Source: Candidatus Sphingomonas phytovorans (lineage in GTDB: Bacteria; Pseudomonadota; Alphaproteobacteria; Sphingomonadales; Sphingomonadaceae). Taken from it: a DNA stretch of 64,000 nucleotides. The notes below the pieces were generated by a model. That model was not told where the DNA came from. It worked only from the letters and a program-made list of their open reading frames with translations, and searched no databases. Below, piece by piece: positions 26,871-36,859 of the stretch; position 1 is the stretch's first letter; the number at the start of each line of letters is the position of its first letter. A program made the position numbers and the translations under genes. The DNA lies in assembly GCA_029202385.1 (NCBI GenBank), contig CP119314.1, positions 2,854,501 through 2,918,500 of the forward strand, in the 5' to 3' direction.

Positions 26871-27638
26871 TCACTCCATCCTGCGATAGGCGAACATCCG
26901 CGTTTCGTACGGAAAGGCGATTGTATCGCTTTCCGCCAGTTCCGGTGTCGCGGCGATGAGCGCGCGCACCCTGTGCGCCACCTCCTCGCGCTGCCCGGCC
27001 GGCAGCGCCGCGATGAAGCTGACCGACAATGTCCGCTCGACGATCACCTGCTCCGGCTTGCCGACATGCCTGTTGGCGGCGCGCTGCTCTCCGACGAAGG
27101 CGAAGCCCGGTGCGGGAAAAACCTGCCGCCATTCCCCGGTCCGGTACCGGGGCGTGTTTCCTTCCCATGGATCGGTGATCGCCGACAGCGCCGCGACCCA
27201 GGGCACGCTTTCGTCGCGGACGTTCCAGACGAGCCCTAGCATGCCGCCCGGGGCGAGCACACGCCGCATCTCGGCCAGGGCGGCGGCGCTCGCGAACCAG
27301 TGAAAGGCCTGCGCGCAGACAACCACGTCCATACTGGCGTCCGGCAGCGGGATTGCCTCCGCCGTTCCGGCGATCGCTCTCACGCCGGGATGATCGCGAG
27401 CGAGCAGGTCGCGCATCGCCTCGACCGGCTCAAGCGCCAGGATGTGGCCGCCACAGTCTTCCAGCAAGGGGAGGAACTTGCCGGTGCCCGCCCCGACCTC
27501 AAGCGTCGAGCGGCCGGGGCCAACACCGAGGACCTCGCCGAGCCACCGGCGCGCCTCGGGCGGATAGTCGGGACGGCCGCTCACATAAATGCTCGCGCCT
27601 GCCTCATATCCTTTCGACGCACTGTCATGGATCGGCAT
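26871..27638 (-). CDS. Class I SAM-dependent methyltransferase
   Basis: A 255-residue methyltransferase (Methyltransf_11 type). SAM-binding motif I is LEVGAGTGKF near 46-55; motif II acidic residue in ALEPVEAM; post-motif segment VVCAQAFHWF is typical of the family that modifies small molecules such as quinones, trans-aconitate or phospholipids. No neighbour suggests a substrate. Confidence 0.82.
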   Translation of the reverse strand: MPIHDSASKGYEAGASIYVSGRPDYPPEARRWLGEVLGVGPGRSTLEVGAGTGKFLPLLEDCGGHILALEPVEAMRDLLARDHPGVRAIAGTAEAIPLPDASMDVVVCAQAFHWFASAAALAEMRRVLAPGGMLGLVWNVRDESVPWVAALSAITDPWEGNTPRYRTGEWRQVFPAPGFAFVGEQRAANRHVGKPEQVIVERTLSVSFIAALPAGQREEVAHRVRALIAATPELAESDTIAFPYETRMFAYRRME

Positions 27639-27753
27639 GGCCGCTGCGTTCCCTTCTGTCTGCGATCGACGGCTTTGTCGATTTCGGACGGTTCGACCAT
27701 AGCGGCGGGCTGGAATCCGGGAACCGGGGACCCGGTTTCAATGCGCAAAAAGA

Positions 27754-27784
27754 AAACGGCGGAGGCATCGAGCCCCCGCCGTTT
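27754..27784 (-). terminator. rne: Rho-independent terminator of the RNase E gene
   Basis: Stem AAACGGCGG/CCGCCGTTT. On the minus strand it is followed by a T-rich run (TCTTTTT). It lies 47 bases past the RNase E stop. Confidence 0.75.
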
Positions 27785-27830
27785 CTCCTTCGACCCCTGC
27801 CCGCCCCCGAAAAGGACGAGCGGTTCGGCA

Positions 27831-30521
27831 TTATTGCCCGAAGGTCCGCTGCCACCAGCCGCGACGGGGGGAACCCGCTTCGCCCGGATCGGGATCGATC
27901 CCGCTATTGGCCATCTCGTCGGCCGGTGCCGCACCATTGGCATCGCTGCCCAGCGGAATGGCCGCAACCTCCGGCTCGGCGGCAACCGCTTCGGGGGCTG
28001 CCTTCTTGCGCGAGCGCTTCGGCTTGGCCGGCGCCTCGACGGGTGCCTCGACCGCGACGGGCGCGGCGACCGCTTCAGGTGCCACCTCGGCCTCAGCCGC
28101 CGCAGCCGCCCTGGTGCGACGCGCCCGCTTCGGCTTGGCCGGCTTGGCCTCGGCTTCAACGGCGACCGGTGCTACCTCGACAACCGGCTCCGGTGCCGCG
28201 ACCTCGGCGGCCTCGCGTGCCTTGGGACGACGACGGCCCTTCTTGGGCGCCTCGACCTCGACAGGCGCTTCTTCGACTACCGGCGCTTCGACGATCGGCT
28301 CCGCCTGATCGGCTTCGGCCTCGACCGGTGCGGCCTCGCCGCCCTCGGCGCGATCGCCCTCGCCGCGACGGCCACCGCGACGACCGCGCCGTCCGCGACG
28401 ACGGCGGCCTTCGCCCTCGCCCGACACCGGCTGCTCGCCAGCGAATTCGGCCTCGCCCTCACCGGCGGTCTCGACCTCGGCATCAGTCTCGGCCTCGGAC
28501 TCGCCCTCTTCGCCATCATTCTGCTGGGCTGAACCCTCCTCGCCCTCGGGACGATTGCGACCGCGACGACCACGACGGCGGCGGCGGCGGCGCGAACCGC
28601 CCTCGTCGCCTTCAGCGCGTTCGCCACGTTCACGCTGCTCGCGGGGAGCGCGCGCCTCGCGGGGTGCCTCCTCTTCTTCCTCGTCCTCGACCTCGTCGAT
28701 CTCGTCCTCGATATCCTCTTCGATATCGTCCTCGATCTCCTCGATCGGCGCCTCGAAGCGCGGGGCGTGCGCCGGCGGCGGCCCCGAGACCTCGACCGAC
28801 ATGCGCGCACCTTCCTGCTCGCCGTCCGGCGCGACCTCGATCGTCACGCCATAGCGATCCTCGATCTCGGCCAGTTCGGCGCGCTTGCGGTTGAGCAGGT
28901 AGAAGGCAGCTTCCTGGCTGGCGCGCAGCAGAAGCTGCGATCCGCGGCCATGCGCCGCCTCGTCCTCGATCAGGCGAAGCGCCGAGAGGCCGGCCGACGA
29001 TGCGGTACGCACCAGGCCCGTACCTTCGCAATGCGGGCACTGGCGGGTCGATGCCTCCAGCACGCCGGTGCGCAGGCGCTGGCGGCTCATTTCCATCAGG
29101 CCGAAGCTTGAGATGCGGCCGACCTGGATGCGGGCGCGATCGTTCTTCAGCGCCTCCTTCATCGCCTTCTCGACCTTCCGGACGTTGGACCCGTTGTCCA
29201 TGTCGATGAAGTCGATGACGACGAGGCCGGCCATGTCGCGCAGGCGCAACTGGCGCGCGATCTCGTGCGCTGCCTCGAGGTTGGTCGCGGTCGCGGTCTG
29301 CTCGATGCTGTGCTCGCGGGTCGACCGGCCCGAGTTGATGTCGATCGAGACAAGCGCCTCGGTCGGGTTGATCACCAGATAGCCGCCCGATTTCAGCTGC
29401 ACGACCGGATGATACATCGCGGCGAGCTGTTCCTCGACATGACTGCGCTGGAACAGCGGCACCGGGTCGGAATAATGCTTCACCTTGCGGGCATGGCTCG
29501 GCATCAGGAGCTTCATGAACTCCTTGGCCTGGCGATACCCGGCCTCGCCCTCGACGATCACCTCGTCGATGTCGCGGTTGTAGATATCGCGGATCGCGCG
29601 CTTCAGCAGGTCGCTGTCGCCATAGACAAGAGCGGGCGCCGACGAGGACAATGTCGTCTCGCGGATTCCATCCCACAGCCGGGCCAGATAGTCGAAGTCG
29701 CGCTTAATCTCGACCTTGGTGCGCTGGAGGCCGGCGGTACGGACGATGCAGCCCATCGACGGGGGCAGCTTCATGTCCGCCATGATCGACTTCAGGCGCT
29801 TGCGGTCGCCCGCGTTCGAGATCTTCCGGCTGATGCCGCCGCCATGCGACGTGTTGGGCATCAGCACGCAGTAACGGCCTGCGAGCGACAGGTACGTGGT
29901 CAGCGCGGCACCCTTGTTGCCGCGCTCTTCCTTGACGACCTGGACCAGCAGCACCTGACGGCGGCGGATCACGTCCTGGATCTTGTAGCGATGGCGCAGG
30001 TTGGTGCGGCGCTCGCGCAGATCGTCGACCGCATCGTCGGCGGCGCTGCGCTTGCGGCGGCCGCGGCCCTTGCTCTCCGCCCCGGCGCTTACCTCGGGGT
30101 CGGCCCCGCCATCATCCTCGAACCGCTCGACCGATTCGGCATCGGGCTCGAAACCGTCGTCCTCGCCATGCTCTTCGGCATGGAGATCGTCCTCGGCATC
30201 GATCTGGGCGCGCAGCGCAGCCTCTTCGGCGGCATGCTCGGCCTCTTCGCGCAGCAGCGCGTCGCGATCCTCCTTGGGGATCTGGTAATAATCGGGATGG
30301 ATTTCCGAAAAGGCGAGGAACCCGTGGCGATTGCCGCCGTAATCGATGAACGCCGCCTGCAGCGACGGCTCGACCCGGGTAACCTTGGCTAGATAGATAT
30401 TGCCCTTGAGCTGCTTGCGCTCGGCGGACTCGAAATCAAACTCCTCAATCCGGTTCCCTTTGACGACGGCAACCCGGGTCTCTTCCCGGTGCCGCGCGTC
30501 GATCAGCATACGCATGGTCAT
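27831..30521 (-). CDS. rne: Ribonuclease E/G
   Basis: An 896-residue endoribonuclease that starts mRNA decay and processes rRNA and tRNA. The S1 RNA-binding domain begins with GNIYLAKVTRVEPSLQAAFI but is interrupted by an acidic insertion of about 90 residues (near 95-180) before it resumes. The catalytic DNase-I-like part carries VVIDFIDMD with Asp residues, and the Zn-link is CPHC. Residues about 590-896 are a disordered Arg/Glu/Ala/Pro-rich tail, the scaffold that binds degradosome partners and RNA. GGAGAA lies seven bases ahead of ATG 30521. The leader of about 480 bases fits RNase E autoregulation through its 5' UTR in other bacteria. Confidence 0.95.
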   Translation of the reverse strand: MTMRMLIDARHREETRVAVVKGNRIEEFDFESAERKQLKGNIYLAKVTRVEPSLQAAFIDYGGNRHGFLAFSEIHPDYYQIPKEDRDALLREEAEHAAEEAALRAQIDAEDDLHAEEHGEDDGFEPDAESVERFEDDGGADPEVSAGAESKGRGRRKRSAADDAVDDLRERRTNLRHRYKIQDVIRRRQVLLVQVVKEERGNKGAALTTYLSLAGRYCVLMPNTSHGGGISRKISNAGDRKRLKSIMADMKLPPSMGCIVRTAGLQRTKVEIKRDFDYLARLWDGIRETTLSSSAPALVYGDSDLLKRAIRDIYNRDIDEVIVEGEAGYRQAKEFMKLLMPSHARKVKHYSDPVPLFQRSHVEEQLAAMYHPVVQLKSGGYLVINPTEALVSIDINSGRSTREHSIEQTATATNLEAAHEIARQLRLRDMAGLVVIDFIDMDNGSNVRKVEKAMKEALKNDRARIQVGRISSFGLMEMSRQRLRTGVLEASTRQCPHCEGTGLVRTASSAGLSALRLIEDEAAHGRGSQLLLRASQEAAFYLLNRKRAELAEIEDRYGVTIEVAPDGEQEGARMSVEVSGPPPAHAPRFEAPIEEIEDDIEEDIEDEIDEVEDEEEEEAPREARAPREQRERGERAEGDEGGSRRRRRRRGRRGRNRPEGEEGSAQQNDGEEGESEAETDAEVETAGEGEAEFAGEQPVSGEGEGRRRRGRRGRRGGRRGEGDRAEGGEAAPVEAEADQAEPIVEAPVVEEAPVEVEAPKKGRRRPKAREAAEVAAPEPVVEVAPVAVEAEAKPAKPKRARRTRAAAAAEAEVAPEAVAAPVAVEAPVEAPAKPKRSRKKAAPEAVAAEPEVAAIPLGSDANGAAPADEMANSGIDPDPGEAGSPRRGWWQRTFGQ

Positions 30522-31003
30522 TTATTATTCTCCGGGCGCGCGGTCCGGGGCCTGGCGGCATCCGCCGCGCGCGATTGTGATACGGCGACGTGGTGGCGGA
30601 ATTGCCGCCCTTGTCCGTGCCGCTTGTGGTTTCGAAAAATGCCTCTGCTCGCGATCCACGCCCCGGCATCTGGCCCTGGGCACCCTGCGCGCTCGCGACC
30701 CGGCCGGTGGTAACCGGTCGGTACGAGGGGCGGGGAAAATGCATCATGCGAACGTCAACCTGAAGAGCCGCACCCTGGAAAAGCCGGGCCGGCTATGGGA
30801 CCGAACAGACGCCAGGAGAGGCGCTTGCCGGTGCAATTTCATGCCTAGCACCGCTATCCTCGCGCAGCAACCGGCACGTTGATGCCGGGGTTGCCGGCAA
30901 TTTTATGCCGAACGGCACGTTAACCCAGTCGCTTCACCGTGTCGGAAGGGGGTGGCCGCTACCCGGGACGCTGTTGTTGTGTACTCGATGGGACCCCCCG
31001 CCC
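30522..31003. other. Divergent intergenic region, RNase E leader
   Basis: This 482-base gap lies between divergent rne and the amidase gene. It contains several imperfect inverted repeats (such as CCGGCCGGTGG/AACCGGTCGG near 30702-30722 and TGCCGGGG/CCGGCA near 30884-30900), probable structured leader sequence. No gene is supported. Confidence 0.5.
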
Positions 31004-32257
31004 ATGCCTTTTCGCTGGACCGCTGCCACACCGGCGCGGCATTACAGACTCGTGTCCTTCCTTCTCGCTCTCCTGGCCTGCTGGCTCGGCGGCACGCCCG
31101 CCTGGGCAGCGACCGTCGAGCGTGTCGAGATCCGGCATGACCGCATCGTCATCCGGTTCGACCAGAGCGTGGCCGATGCGTCCAGCTTCGTGCTCAGGGG
31201 GCCTCAACGCATCGCGGTCGACGTGGCGGGGGCCACGCCGGGCGCGCCGGTGGAGGGCAATGACCTGGTCGCCGCGGTACGTCAGGCCCCGCGCGGCGAG
31301 GATGGAACGCGGATCGTGTTCGACCTCACCCGGCCGACGATCGTCACCGAAGGCATGTTCGGCCCGGACGGCCGCGAGCTGACGCTCGAGCTCCGCACCG
31401 TCGACGATGCAAGCTTCGCCCGCGCCGCGGCGGAGCGACGCCTGCGTTTCCTGCCGCCTTTCAACATGGGGATGGTGACACCGGCGCGCCGATATGAGGT
31501 GTCGGTCCCCGTCCCGAAATCCAGCCGCAGCCTGGCGCTGCCGCGAATCTATGGCGACGACGACAGCCGCCCGCTGGTGGTGATCGACGCGGGGCATGGC
31601 GGCGTGGACCCCGGCGCGATCTCGCCGGTCGACGGCCGCCGCGAAAAGGACGTGACGCTGCGGATTGCCAGGGCGATCCGCGACGAACTGCTTCGGTCCG
31701 GCCGGGTGCGCGTGGCGCTGACGCGGGAGGACGACAAGTTCCTCGTGCTGCAGGAACGCTATGGCATCGCGCGCAAGCTGAAGGCCAATCTGTTCATCTC
31801 GGTCCACTGCGACAGCGTGGGCAGCGGCGACGCGTCCGGCGCAACGGTCTACACCCTGTCGGAGGTCGCGTCCGACAAGGAATCGGCCCGCCTCGCTGCG
31901 CGCGAGAACAAGGCTGACATCATCTCGGGCGTGAACCTCGCCTCGACCTCGGCCGACATCTCGTCGATCCTGATCGACCTGACCCAGCGCGAGACGATGA
32001 ACAGCTCCGCCAGCTTCGCGCGCCTGCTCGGCCGCGAGGCGCAGCCGCTGATGCCGATGAAGCCGAATTTCCACCGCATGGCCTCGCTGGTGGTGCTCAA
32101 GGCGCCCGACATGCCGTCGATCCTGTTCGAGACCGGCTATATCTCGAACCCGAAAGACGCCGCCTTCATCGATTCGCGCGAAGGCCGTCAGCGCATCGCC
32201 GAAAGCGTCCGCCGCGCGGTCGACATCCATTTCGCCCGCCGGCTCGCGTCGAACTAG
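31004..32257 (+). CDS. amiC: N-acetylmuramoyl-L-alanine amidase, AmiC type
   Basis: A 417-residue exported zinc amidase that splits the MurNAc-L-Ala bond during septum separation. Signal sequence about 14-36; an AMIN domain (about 36-125) directs it to the septum or outer membrane; Amidase_3 domain about 187-410 with zinc and catalytic motifs VVIDAGHGGVDPGAI, ISVHCDS and ILFETGYISN. ATG 31004 was chosen because it leads directly into the signal peptide. It lies upstream of PBP1a, with one small gene between. Confidence 0.93.
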   Translation: MPFRWTAATPARHYRLVSFLLALLACWLGGTPAWAATVERVEIRHDRIVIRFDQSVADASSFVLRGPQRIAVDVAGATPGAPVEGNDLVAAVRQAPRGEDGTRIVFDLTRPTIVTEGMFGPDGRELTLELRTVDDASFARAAAERRLRFLPPFNMGMVTPARRYEVSVPVPKSSRSLALPRIYGDDDSRPLVVIDAGHGGVDPGAISPVDGRREKDVTLRIARAIRDELLRSGRVRVALTREDDKFLVLQERYGIARKLKANLFISVHCDSVGSGDASGATVYTLSEVASDKESARLAARENKADIISGVNLASTSADISSILIDLTQRETMNSSASFARLLGREAQPLMPMKPNFHRMASLVVLKAPDMPSILFETGYISNPKDAAFIDSREGRQRIAESVRRAVDIHFARRLASN

Positions 32258-32561
32258 GCCGCCGCCCGCGAAGCGACCTGATGAGGGCGAGACACTTCAC
32301 CGGCCGCCGTTGCGCGTCCGTTACAGCCGCCACAGGCCCTGCCAGAACGATCCCGCACGCGGAAATCCCGGGAGGGCGACATCCTCCGATGCCGCCGCCG
32401 CATTGCGCCACGAGGCGTCTGGCATGCCGGGCCGATGACAATCGCGGGCGCCCCGGGGCCAATCGGCCTGCCGCTGGGGCTCGCTGGCGAAGAGGAGCTG
32501 GGCCGATGGCTATTCCGCCTGATAAGAACGTGATGACGAAGGAAATCGAGACGGTGGAACC
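32258..32561. other. Intergenic gap
   Basis: About 304 bases between the amidase and a small exported protein. A 96-codon open frame (32281-32571) has no protein-like composition. Nothing else is seen. Confidence 0.4.
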
Positions 32562-32960
32562 ATGCGCATGAACCCGCCAAGGGTGATGGCGGCGATCGGC
32601 GCCCTGGCTGCCGCTCAGACCGCGATGGCCGCACAGCCGGCCATTCGACTTGGCGCCCCCTATCCGGGATCGACCATCACTGAGCCTCAGCGTGCCAGGA
32701 ACTGCGGCACGCACTTCAAATTCTCGACGCGGGCAGGGCTTGATCAGGTCGCGCGCTTCTATCTCGCCGAGGGACAAGGCGATCATTTGCCCTTGCTCAG
32801 CGACACTGGCGGAAAGTTTCCGGGATACCGGATGATCGTCTTCTCCGGCGGAAGAACGGGGCACCTGTTGTCCGTCGTGCTCGACGCCAGGCAGGGCGAG
32901 GTCCACGGGACGGTCTATTATGTCCTGTCGCGGCCGGCGGGCTGTGACACGCTCGGTTGA
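32562..32960 (+). CDS. Small exported protein of unknown function
   Basis: A 132-residue protein with a signal peptide (VMAAIGALAAAQTAMAAQ) and a small alpha/beta domain (KFSTRAGLDQVARFYLAEGQ; GYRMIVFSGGRTGHLLSVVL) with two cysteines that could pair. I do not recognise the family, but the layout resembles other uncharacterised periplasmic proteins. It precedes PBP1a by 51 bases. Confidence 0.7.
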   Translation: MRMNPPRVMAAIGALAAAQTAMAAQPAIRLGAPYPGSTITEPQRARNCGTHFKFSTRAGLDQVARFYLAEGQGDHLPLLSDTGGKFPGYRMIVFSGGRTGHLLSVVLDARQGEVHGTVYYVLSRPAGCDTLG

Positions 32961-33011
32961 AAGCACACAGGCTGGCAAGCGCCGAGAAACTTGCTAGAGC
33001 CTTGGTCCTGT

Positions 33012-35534
33012 ATGACCGACACCGAATCCAGCGTGAATTTCCGCCTCCGCCGCGAAGTGGAGGGGATTCGCGGATTTGCCCAGCGTGCGTGGGGGCGCTG
33101 GTGGGTGAAGGTGCTCGCCGTCCTCGCGGTGCTGATCGCGATCGCCTACGCCGTCTTCTGGTATATCTTCGCGAGCGAACTGCCCTCGGTCGACAAGCTG
33201 CGCGCCTATGAGCCGCCCTTGCCCACCAATGTGCGCGGCGTCGACGGCATCCCGATCCATAGCTATGCCCGAGAACGCCGGGTCGAGCTGAGCTACGCTG
33301 AATATCCGCCCCTGCTCGTCCGCGCCTTCCTCGCCGCCGAGGACAAGACCTTCTTCGAGCATCACGGCGTCGATTATCCCGGCATGGCGGGCGCGGTGAT
33401 CGATTATGCCACGAAGTTCGGCACCGGTCGGCGCGCCAAGGGCGGGTCGACCATCACCCAGCAGGTCGCGAAGAACCTGCTGATCGGCAACACCTATTCG
33501 CCGACCCGCAAGATCAAGGAGGCGATCCTCGCCTACCGCATCGAGGACGCGCTGACCAAGCCGCAGATCCTCGAGCTCTATCTCAATCAGATCGCGCTCG
33601 GCCGGAACGCCTTCGGCGTCGAGGCGGCGAGCTATGCCTATTTCAACAAGGAGCTGAACCAGCTCGACCTGGCGCAGATGGCCTATCTCGCCATCCTGCC
33701 CAAGGGCCCGTCCAACTACGACCCGTTCCGCAGCACCGAACGCGCGCTCGGCCGACGCAACTATGTCCTGCGCGAGATGCTCAAGAACGAGTTCATCGAC
33801 CAGGCGCAATATGACCAGGCGCGCGCCGAGCCGATCGGCGCCGTGCCCCGCCAGACCCCGAAGACCGAGGTAGCTGGCGCCGGCTATTTCGTCGAGGAGG
33901 TCCGCCGCCAGCTGATCGACAAGTTCGGCGAGGACGAGAAGGCCGGGCCGTACAGCGTCTATTCGGGCGGCCTGTGGGTGCGCACCTCGCTCGACACCAA
34001 GCTTCAGCTCGACGCGCAGACCGCGCTCCGCAACGGCCTGCTCCGCTTCGACCGGGGCCGTGGCTGGAGCGGGCCGCTGCGCCATGTCGAGATCGGCGGC
34101 GACACCTGGCAGTCGGCGCTGCTCAACACCAATCTCCGGCTCGACTATCTCGACTGGCGCGCCGCGATCGTCACCGCGACCGGCGGCGACTCGGCAACGA
34201 TCGGCTTCAGCAACGGCCAGACCGGCATTCTGCCGCGCTGGGCCGCGCAGATGCCGGTGCGGGGCCAGGGTGGCACTGCCTTCGCCGCGCTGAAGGTCGG
34301 CGACATTCTGGCCGTCGCGCCAGAAGGCGGCGCCTTCGCGCTCCGCTCGGTCCCCAAGATTTCCGGCGGCTTCGTCGTCGAGGAACCGGCGACCGGCCGC
34401 GTGCTGGCGATGCAGGGCGGTTTCGATTCGAGCATCCAGTCGTTCAACCGCGCCACCCAGGCGATGCGCCAGCCCGGCTCCACGATCAAACCGATCGTCT
34501 ATGCCGCGGCGCTTCAGGGCGGGATGACGCCTGCCTCGATCATCATCGACGGCCCGTTCTGCGTCTATCAGGGCGCCCGGCTCGGCCAGAAATGCTTCCG
34601 CAACTTCGGCGGCGGCGGATCGGGCCCGCACACCATGCGCTGGGGCGTCGAGCAGTCGCGCAACCTGATGACGGTGCGCGCCGCCTCGCAGACCGGCATG
34701 GAGCATGTCGTCTCGCTGATGGACCGGATCGGCGTCGGCAAATATCCGCCCTATCTCTCCTTCGCGCTGGGCGCGGGCGAGACGACGGTGATGCGCATGG
34801 TCAACGCCTATGCGATCCTCGCCAACCAGGGCCGCGGCCATCCCGCGACCCTGATCGATTTCGTCCAGGACCGTCACGGCAAGGTGATCTGGCCCGAGAA
34901 CTGGCGCCCGTGCGACCGCTGCAACGCGCCCGACTGGAACGGCAAGGCGATGCCGCGCCCGGTCAGCCGGGGCCGCCAGATCGTCGACGCGCAGAGCGCC
35001 TACCAGATGGTGCACATCGCCGAGGGCGTGATCCAGCGCGGCACCGCGACCGTGCTGCGCGATCTCGACCGGCCCATGTTCGGCAAGACCGGCACCAATT
35101 CCGGGCCGACCGACGTGTGGTTCATCGGCGGCACGCCGCAGATGATCGGCGGCGTCTATATCGGTTATGATTCGCCGACCGGCCTGGGCGGCTATGCCCA
35201 GGGCGGCACGATCGCCGCGCCGATCTTCAAGGAATTCGCGGTCAAGGCCTATGAGGGGATGGAGAAGATCCCGTTCCGCGCGCCCGCCGGCATCCGCATG
35301 GTGCGGATCGACCGCGCGTCGGGCAAGCCGGTATTCGGCGCCTGGCCGACCACCGATCCCAAGGCGGCGGTTATCTGGGAAGCGTTCAAGCCCGAGAGCG
35401 AACCGCGCCGCGCGGCCCGCCACGACAATGAAGAGGACGCCGCCGACAAGCCGAAGGAAGCAAAGCCGGTCCAGCGCCGGGAAGCGGCGCCGCGCGACAG
35501 CGACTTCCTGCAGCGCGAGGGCGGAATCTACTAG
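33012..35534 (+). CDS. mrcA: Penicillin-binding protein 1A (class A PBP)
   Basis: An 840-residue bifunctional peptidoglycan synthase anchored by one helix (about 33-54). The GT51 transglycosylase domain has the catalytic Glu in FLAAEDKTFFEHHG and KGGSTITQQ. The transpeptidase domain has the SxxK motif at Ser490-Lys493, an SRN motif and KTGT at 692-695. The C-terminus is a charged tail with many Lys/Glu/Arg residues. ATG 33012 was preferred because the preceding seven codons are not family-like. It is near amiC, consistent with cell-wall work. Confidence 0.95.
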   Translation: MTDTESSVNFRLRREVEGIRGFAQRAWGRWWVKVLAVLAVLIAIAYAVFWYIFASELPSVDKLRAYEPPLPTNVRGVDGIPIHSYARERRVELSYAEYPPLLVRAFLAAEDKTFFEHHGVDYPGMAGAVIDYATKFGTGRRAKGGSTITQQVAKNLLIGNTYSPTRKIKEAILAYRIEDALTKPQILELYLNQIALGRNAFGVEAASYAYFNKELNQLDLAQMAYLAILPKGPSNYDPFRSTERALGRRNYVLREMLKNEFIDQAQYDQARAEPIGAVPRQTPKTEVAGAGYFVEEVRRQLIDKFGEDEKAGPYSVYSGGLWVRTSLDTKLQLDAQTALRNGLLRFDRGRGWSGPLRHVEIGGDTWQSALLNTNLRLDYLDWRAAIVTATGGDSATIGFSNGQTGILPRWAAQMPVRGQGGTAFAALKVGDILAVAPEGGAFALRSVPKISGGFVVEEPATGRVLAMQGGFDSSIQSFNRATQAMRQPGSTIKPIVYAAALQGGMTPASIIIDGPFCVYQGARLGQKCFRNFGGGGSGPHTMRWGVEQSRNLMTVRAASQTGMEHVVSLMDRIGVGKYPPYLSFALGAGETTVMRMVNAYAILANQGRGHPATLIDFVQDRHGKVIWPENWRPCDRCNAPDWNGKAMPRPVSRGRQIVDAQSAYQMVHIAEGVIQRGTATVLRDLDRPMFGKTGTNSGPTDVWFIGGTPQMIGGVYIGYDSPTGLGGYAQGGTIAAPIFKEFAVKAYEGMEKIPFRAPAGIRMVRIDRASGKPVFGAWPTTDPKAAVIWEAFKPESEPRRAARHDNEEDAADKPKEAKPVQRREAAPRDSDFLQREGGIY

Positions 35535-35668
35535 CCGGGGCAGCCGCATGGACCCATTCCGTGCGGGCTCCTAGCCCGGCCCGAAAGGCTTTCAGGCGCG
35601 CCGAACAGGCGCTAAATCGCATCGAATGATAGCCGCTCCTTGCCAAGAGAGGGCGGAATCTACTAGCC
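35517..35668 (+). repeat. 20-bp direct repeat spanning the PBP1a stop codon
   Basis: GAGGGCGGAATCTACTAGCC occurs at 35517-35536, covering the end of the PBP1a gene, and again at 35649-35668. The 112 bases between carry no gene. It may be a short duplication or an insertion with target copy. Confidence 0.75.
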
Positions 35669-35731
35669 CGCCCTATATCCCAGTGAGCCGGCATGTGCCG
35701 GCATGACGTGTATTTTTTCGGAGTTCCCACC

Positions 35732-36859
35732 ATGCGCGCCGAAGCGCAGGCTCATGTCGACACCATCAATGACGCGCTCGCGCTGCTCCGCCGCTTCCTC
35801 GACTGGGATCGCGCGCTGCGTCGGCTCGACGAGCTGAATGCGCGCGTCGAGGACCAGGCGCTGTGGAACGACCCCAAGCTCGCGCAGGAAGTGATGCGCG
35901 AGCGTCGCCGCCTTGAAGAAGCGATCAACGCCACCCGCGCGATCCAGAGCGAGCTGTCCGACACGGCCGAGCTGATCGAGATGGCCGAGGCCGAAGGCGA
36001 TGAGGAAATGGCTGCCGACGGCACCAGAAGCCTCGCCGAGCTTGCCAGGCGTGCCGAGCACGACAAGATCCAGGCGCTGCTCGCCGGTGAGGCCGACGGC
36101 AACGACACCTATATCGAGGTCAATTCCGGCGCCGGCGGTACCGAGAGCCAGGACTGGGCCGGCATGCTGCAGCGGATGTATACCCGCTGGGCCGAGCGCC
36201 GCGGCATGAAGGTCGAGCTGGTCGACCAGCATTCGGGCGAACAGGCCGGCATCAAATCCGCCACCCTGCTGCTCAAGGGCGAGAATGCCTATGGCTATGC
36301 CAAGACGGAAAGCGGCGTTCACCGCCTCGTCCGCATCAGCCCCTATGACAGCGCGGCGCGACGCCACACCAGTTTCGCCAGCATCTGGGTCTATCCGGTC
36401 ATCGACGAGAATATCGAGGTCGAGATCAACGAAAGCGAGCTGCGCATCGACACCTATCGCGCGTCCGGCGCGGGCGGGCAGCACATCAACACGACCGATT
36501 CGGCCGTGCGCATCACGCATATCCCGACCGGCATCGTCGTCCAGTGCCAGAACCAGCGAAGCCAGCACAAGAACAAGGCCGAGGCGTACAACCAGCTCCG
36601 CGCCAAGCTCTACGAGCGCGAGCTGCAGATCCGCGAGGCGGCGGCCAATGCGGAGAACGCGACCAAGACCGATATCGGCTGGGGCCACCAGATCCGCTCC
36701 TACGTCCTCCAGCCCTATCAGCTGGTGAAGGACCTGCGCACCGGCGTGACCTCGACCAGCCCGTCCGACGTGCTCGACGGCGACCTCGATCCCTTCATGG
36801 CCGCGGCGCTGTCGCAGCGGGTGACCGGGGAGACGGTCGAGGTGGAGGACGTCGAGTGA
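35732..36859 (+). CDS. prfB: Peptide chain release factor 2
   Basis: A 375-residue factor that reads UGA and UAA. The GGQ hydrolysis motif is at 248-250 (SGAGGQH). The stop-codon reading tripeptide reads SPY in [17 protein letters not shown], where E. coli has SPF. The gene is a single uninterrupted frame without the programmed frameshift seen in enterobacteria. ATG 35732 gives the normal length; the in-frame codons before it are not family-like. Its stop overlaps the next gene. Confidence 0.96.
   Translation: MRAEAQAHVDTINDALALLRRFLDWDRALRRLDELNARVEDQALWNDPKLAQEVMRERRRLEEAINATRAIQSELSDTAELIEMAEAEGDEEMAADGTRSLAELARRAEHDKIQALLAGEADGNDTYIEVNSGAGGTESQDWAGMLQRMYTRWAERRGMKVELVDQHSGEQAGIKSATLLLKGENAYGYAKTESGVHRLVRISPYDSAARRHTSFASIWVYPVIDENIEVEINESELRIDTYRASGAGGQHINTTDSAVRITHIPTGIVVQCQNQRSQHKNKAEAYNQLRAKLYERELQIREAAANAENATKTDIGWGHQIRSYVLQPYQLVKDLRTGVTSTSPSDVLDGDLDPFMAAALSQRVTGETVEVEDVE

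Noticed and set aside
32281..32571. 96-codon frame between the amidase and the small exported protein
   Set aside because: No ribosome site, Arg/Ala/Pro-rich composition, and it overlaps the true start of the next gene.
35693..35860. Programmed frameshift in prfB
   Set aside because: The reading frame is continuous from ATG 35732 and there is no CTTTGAC-type slippery site, so the gene is not frameshift-regulated.
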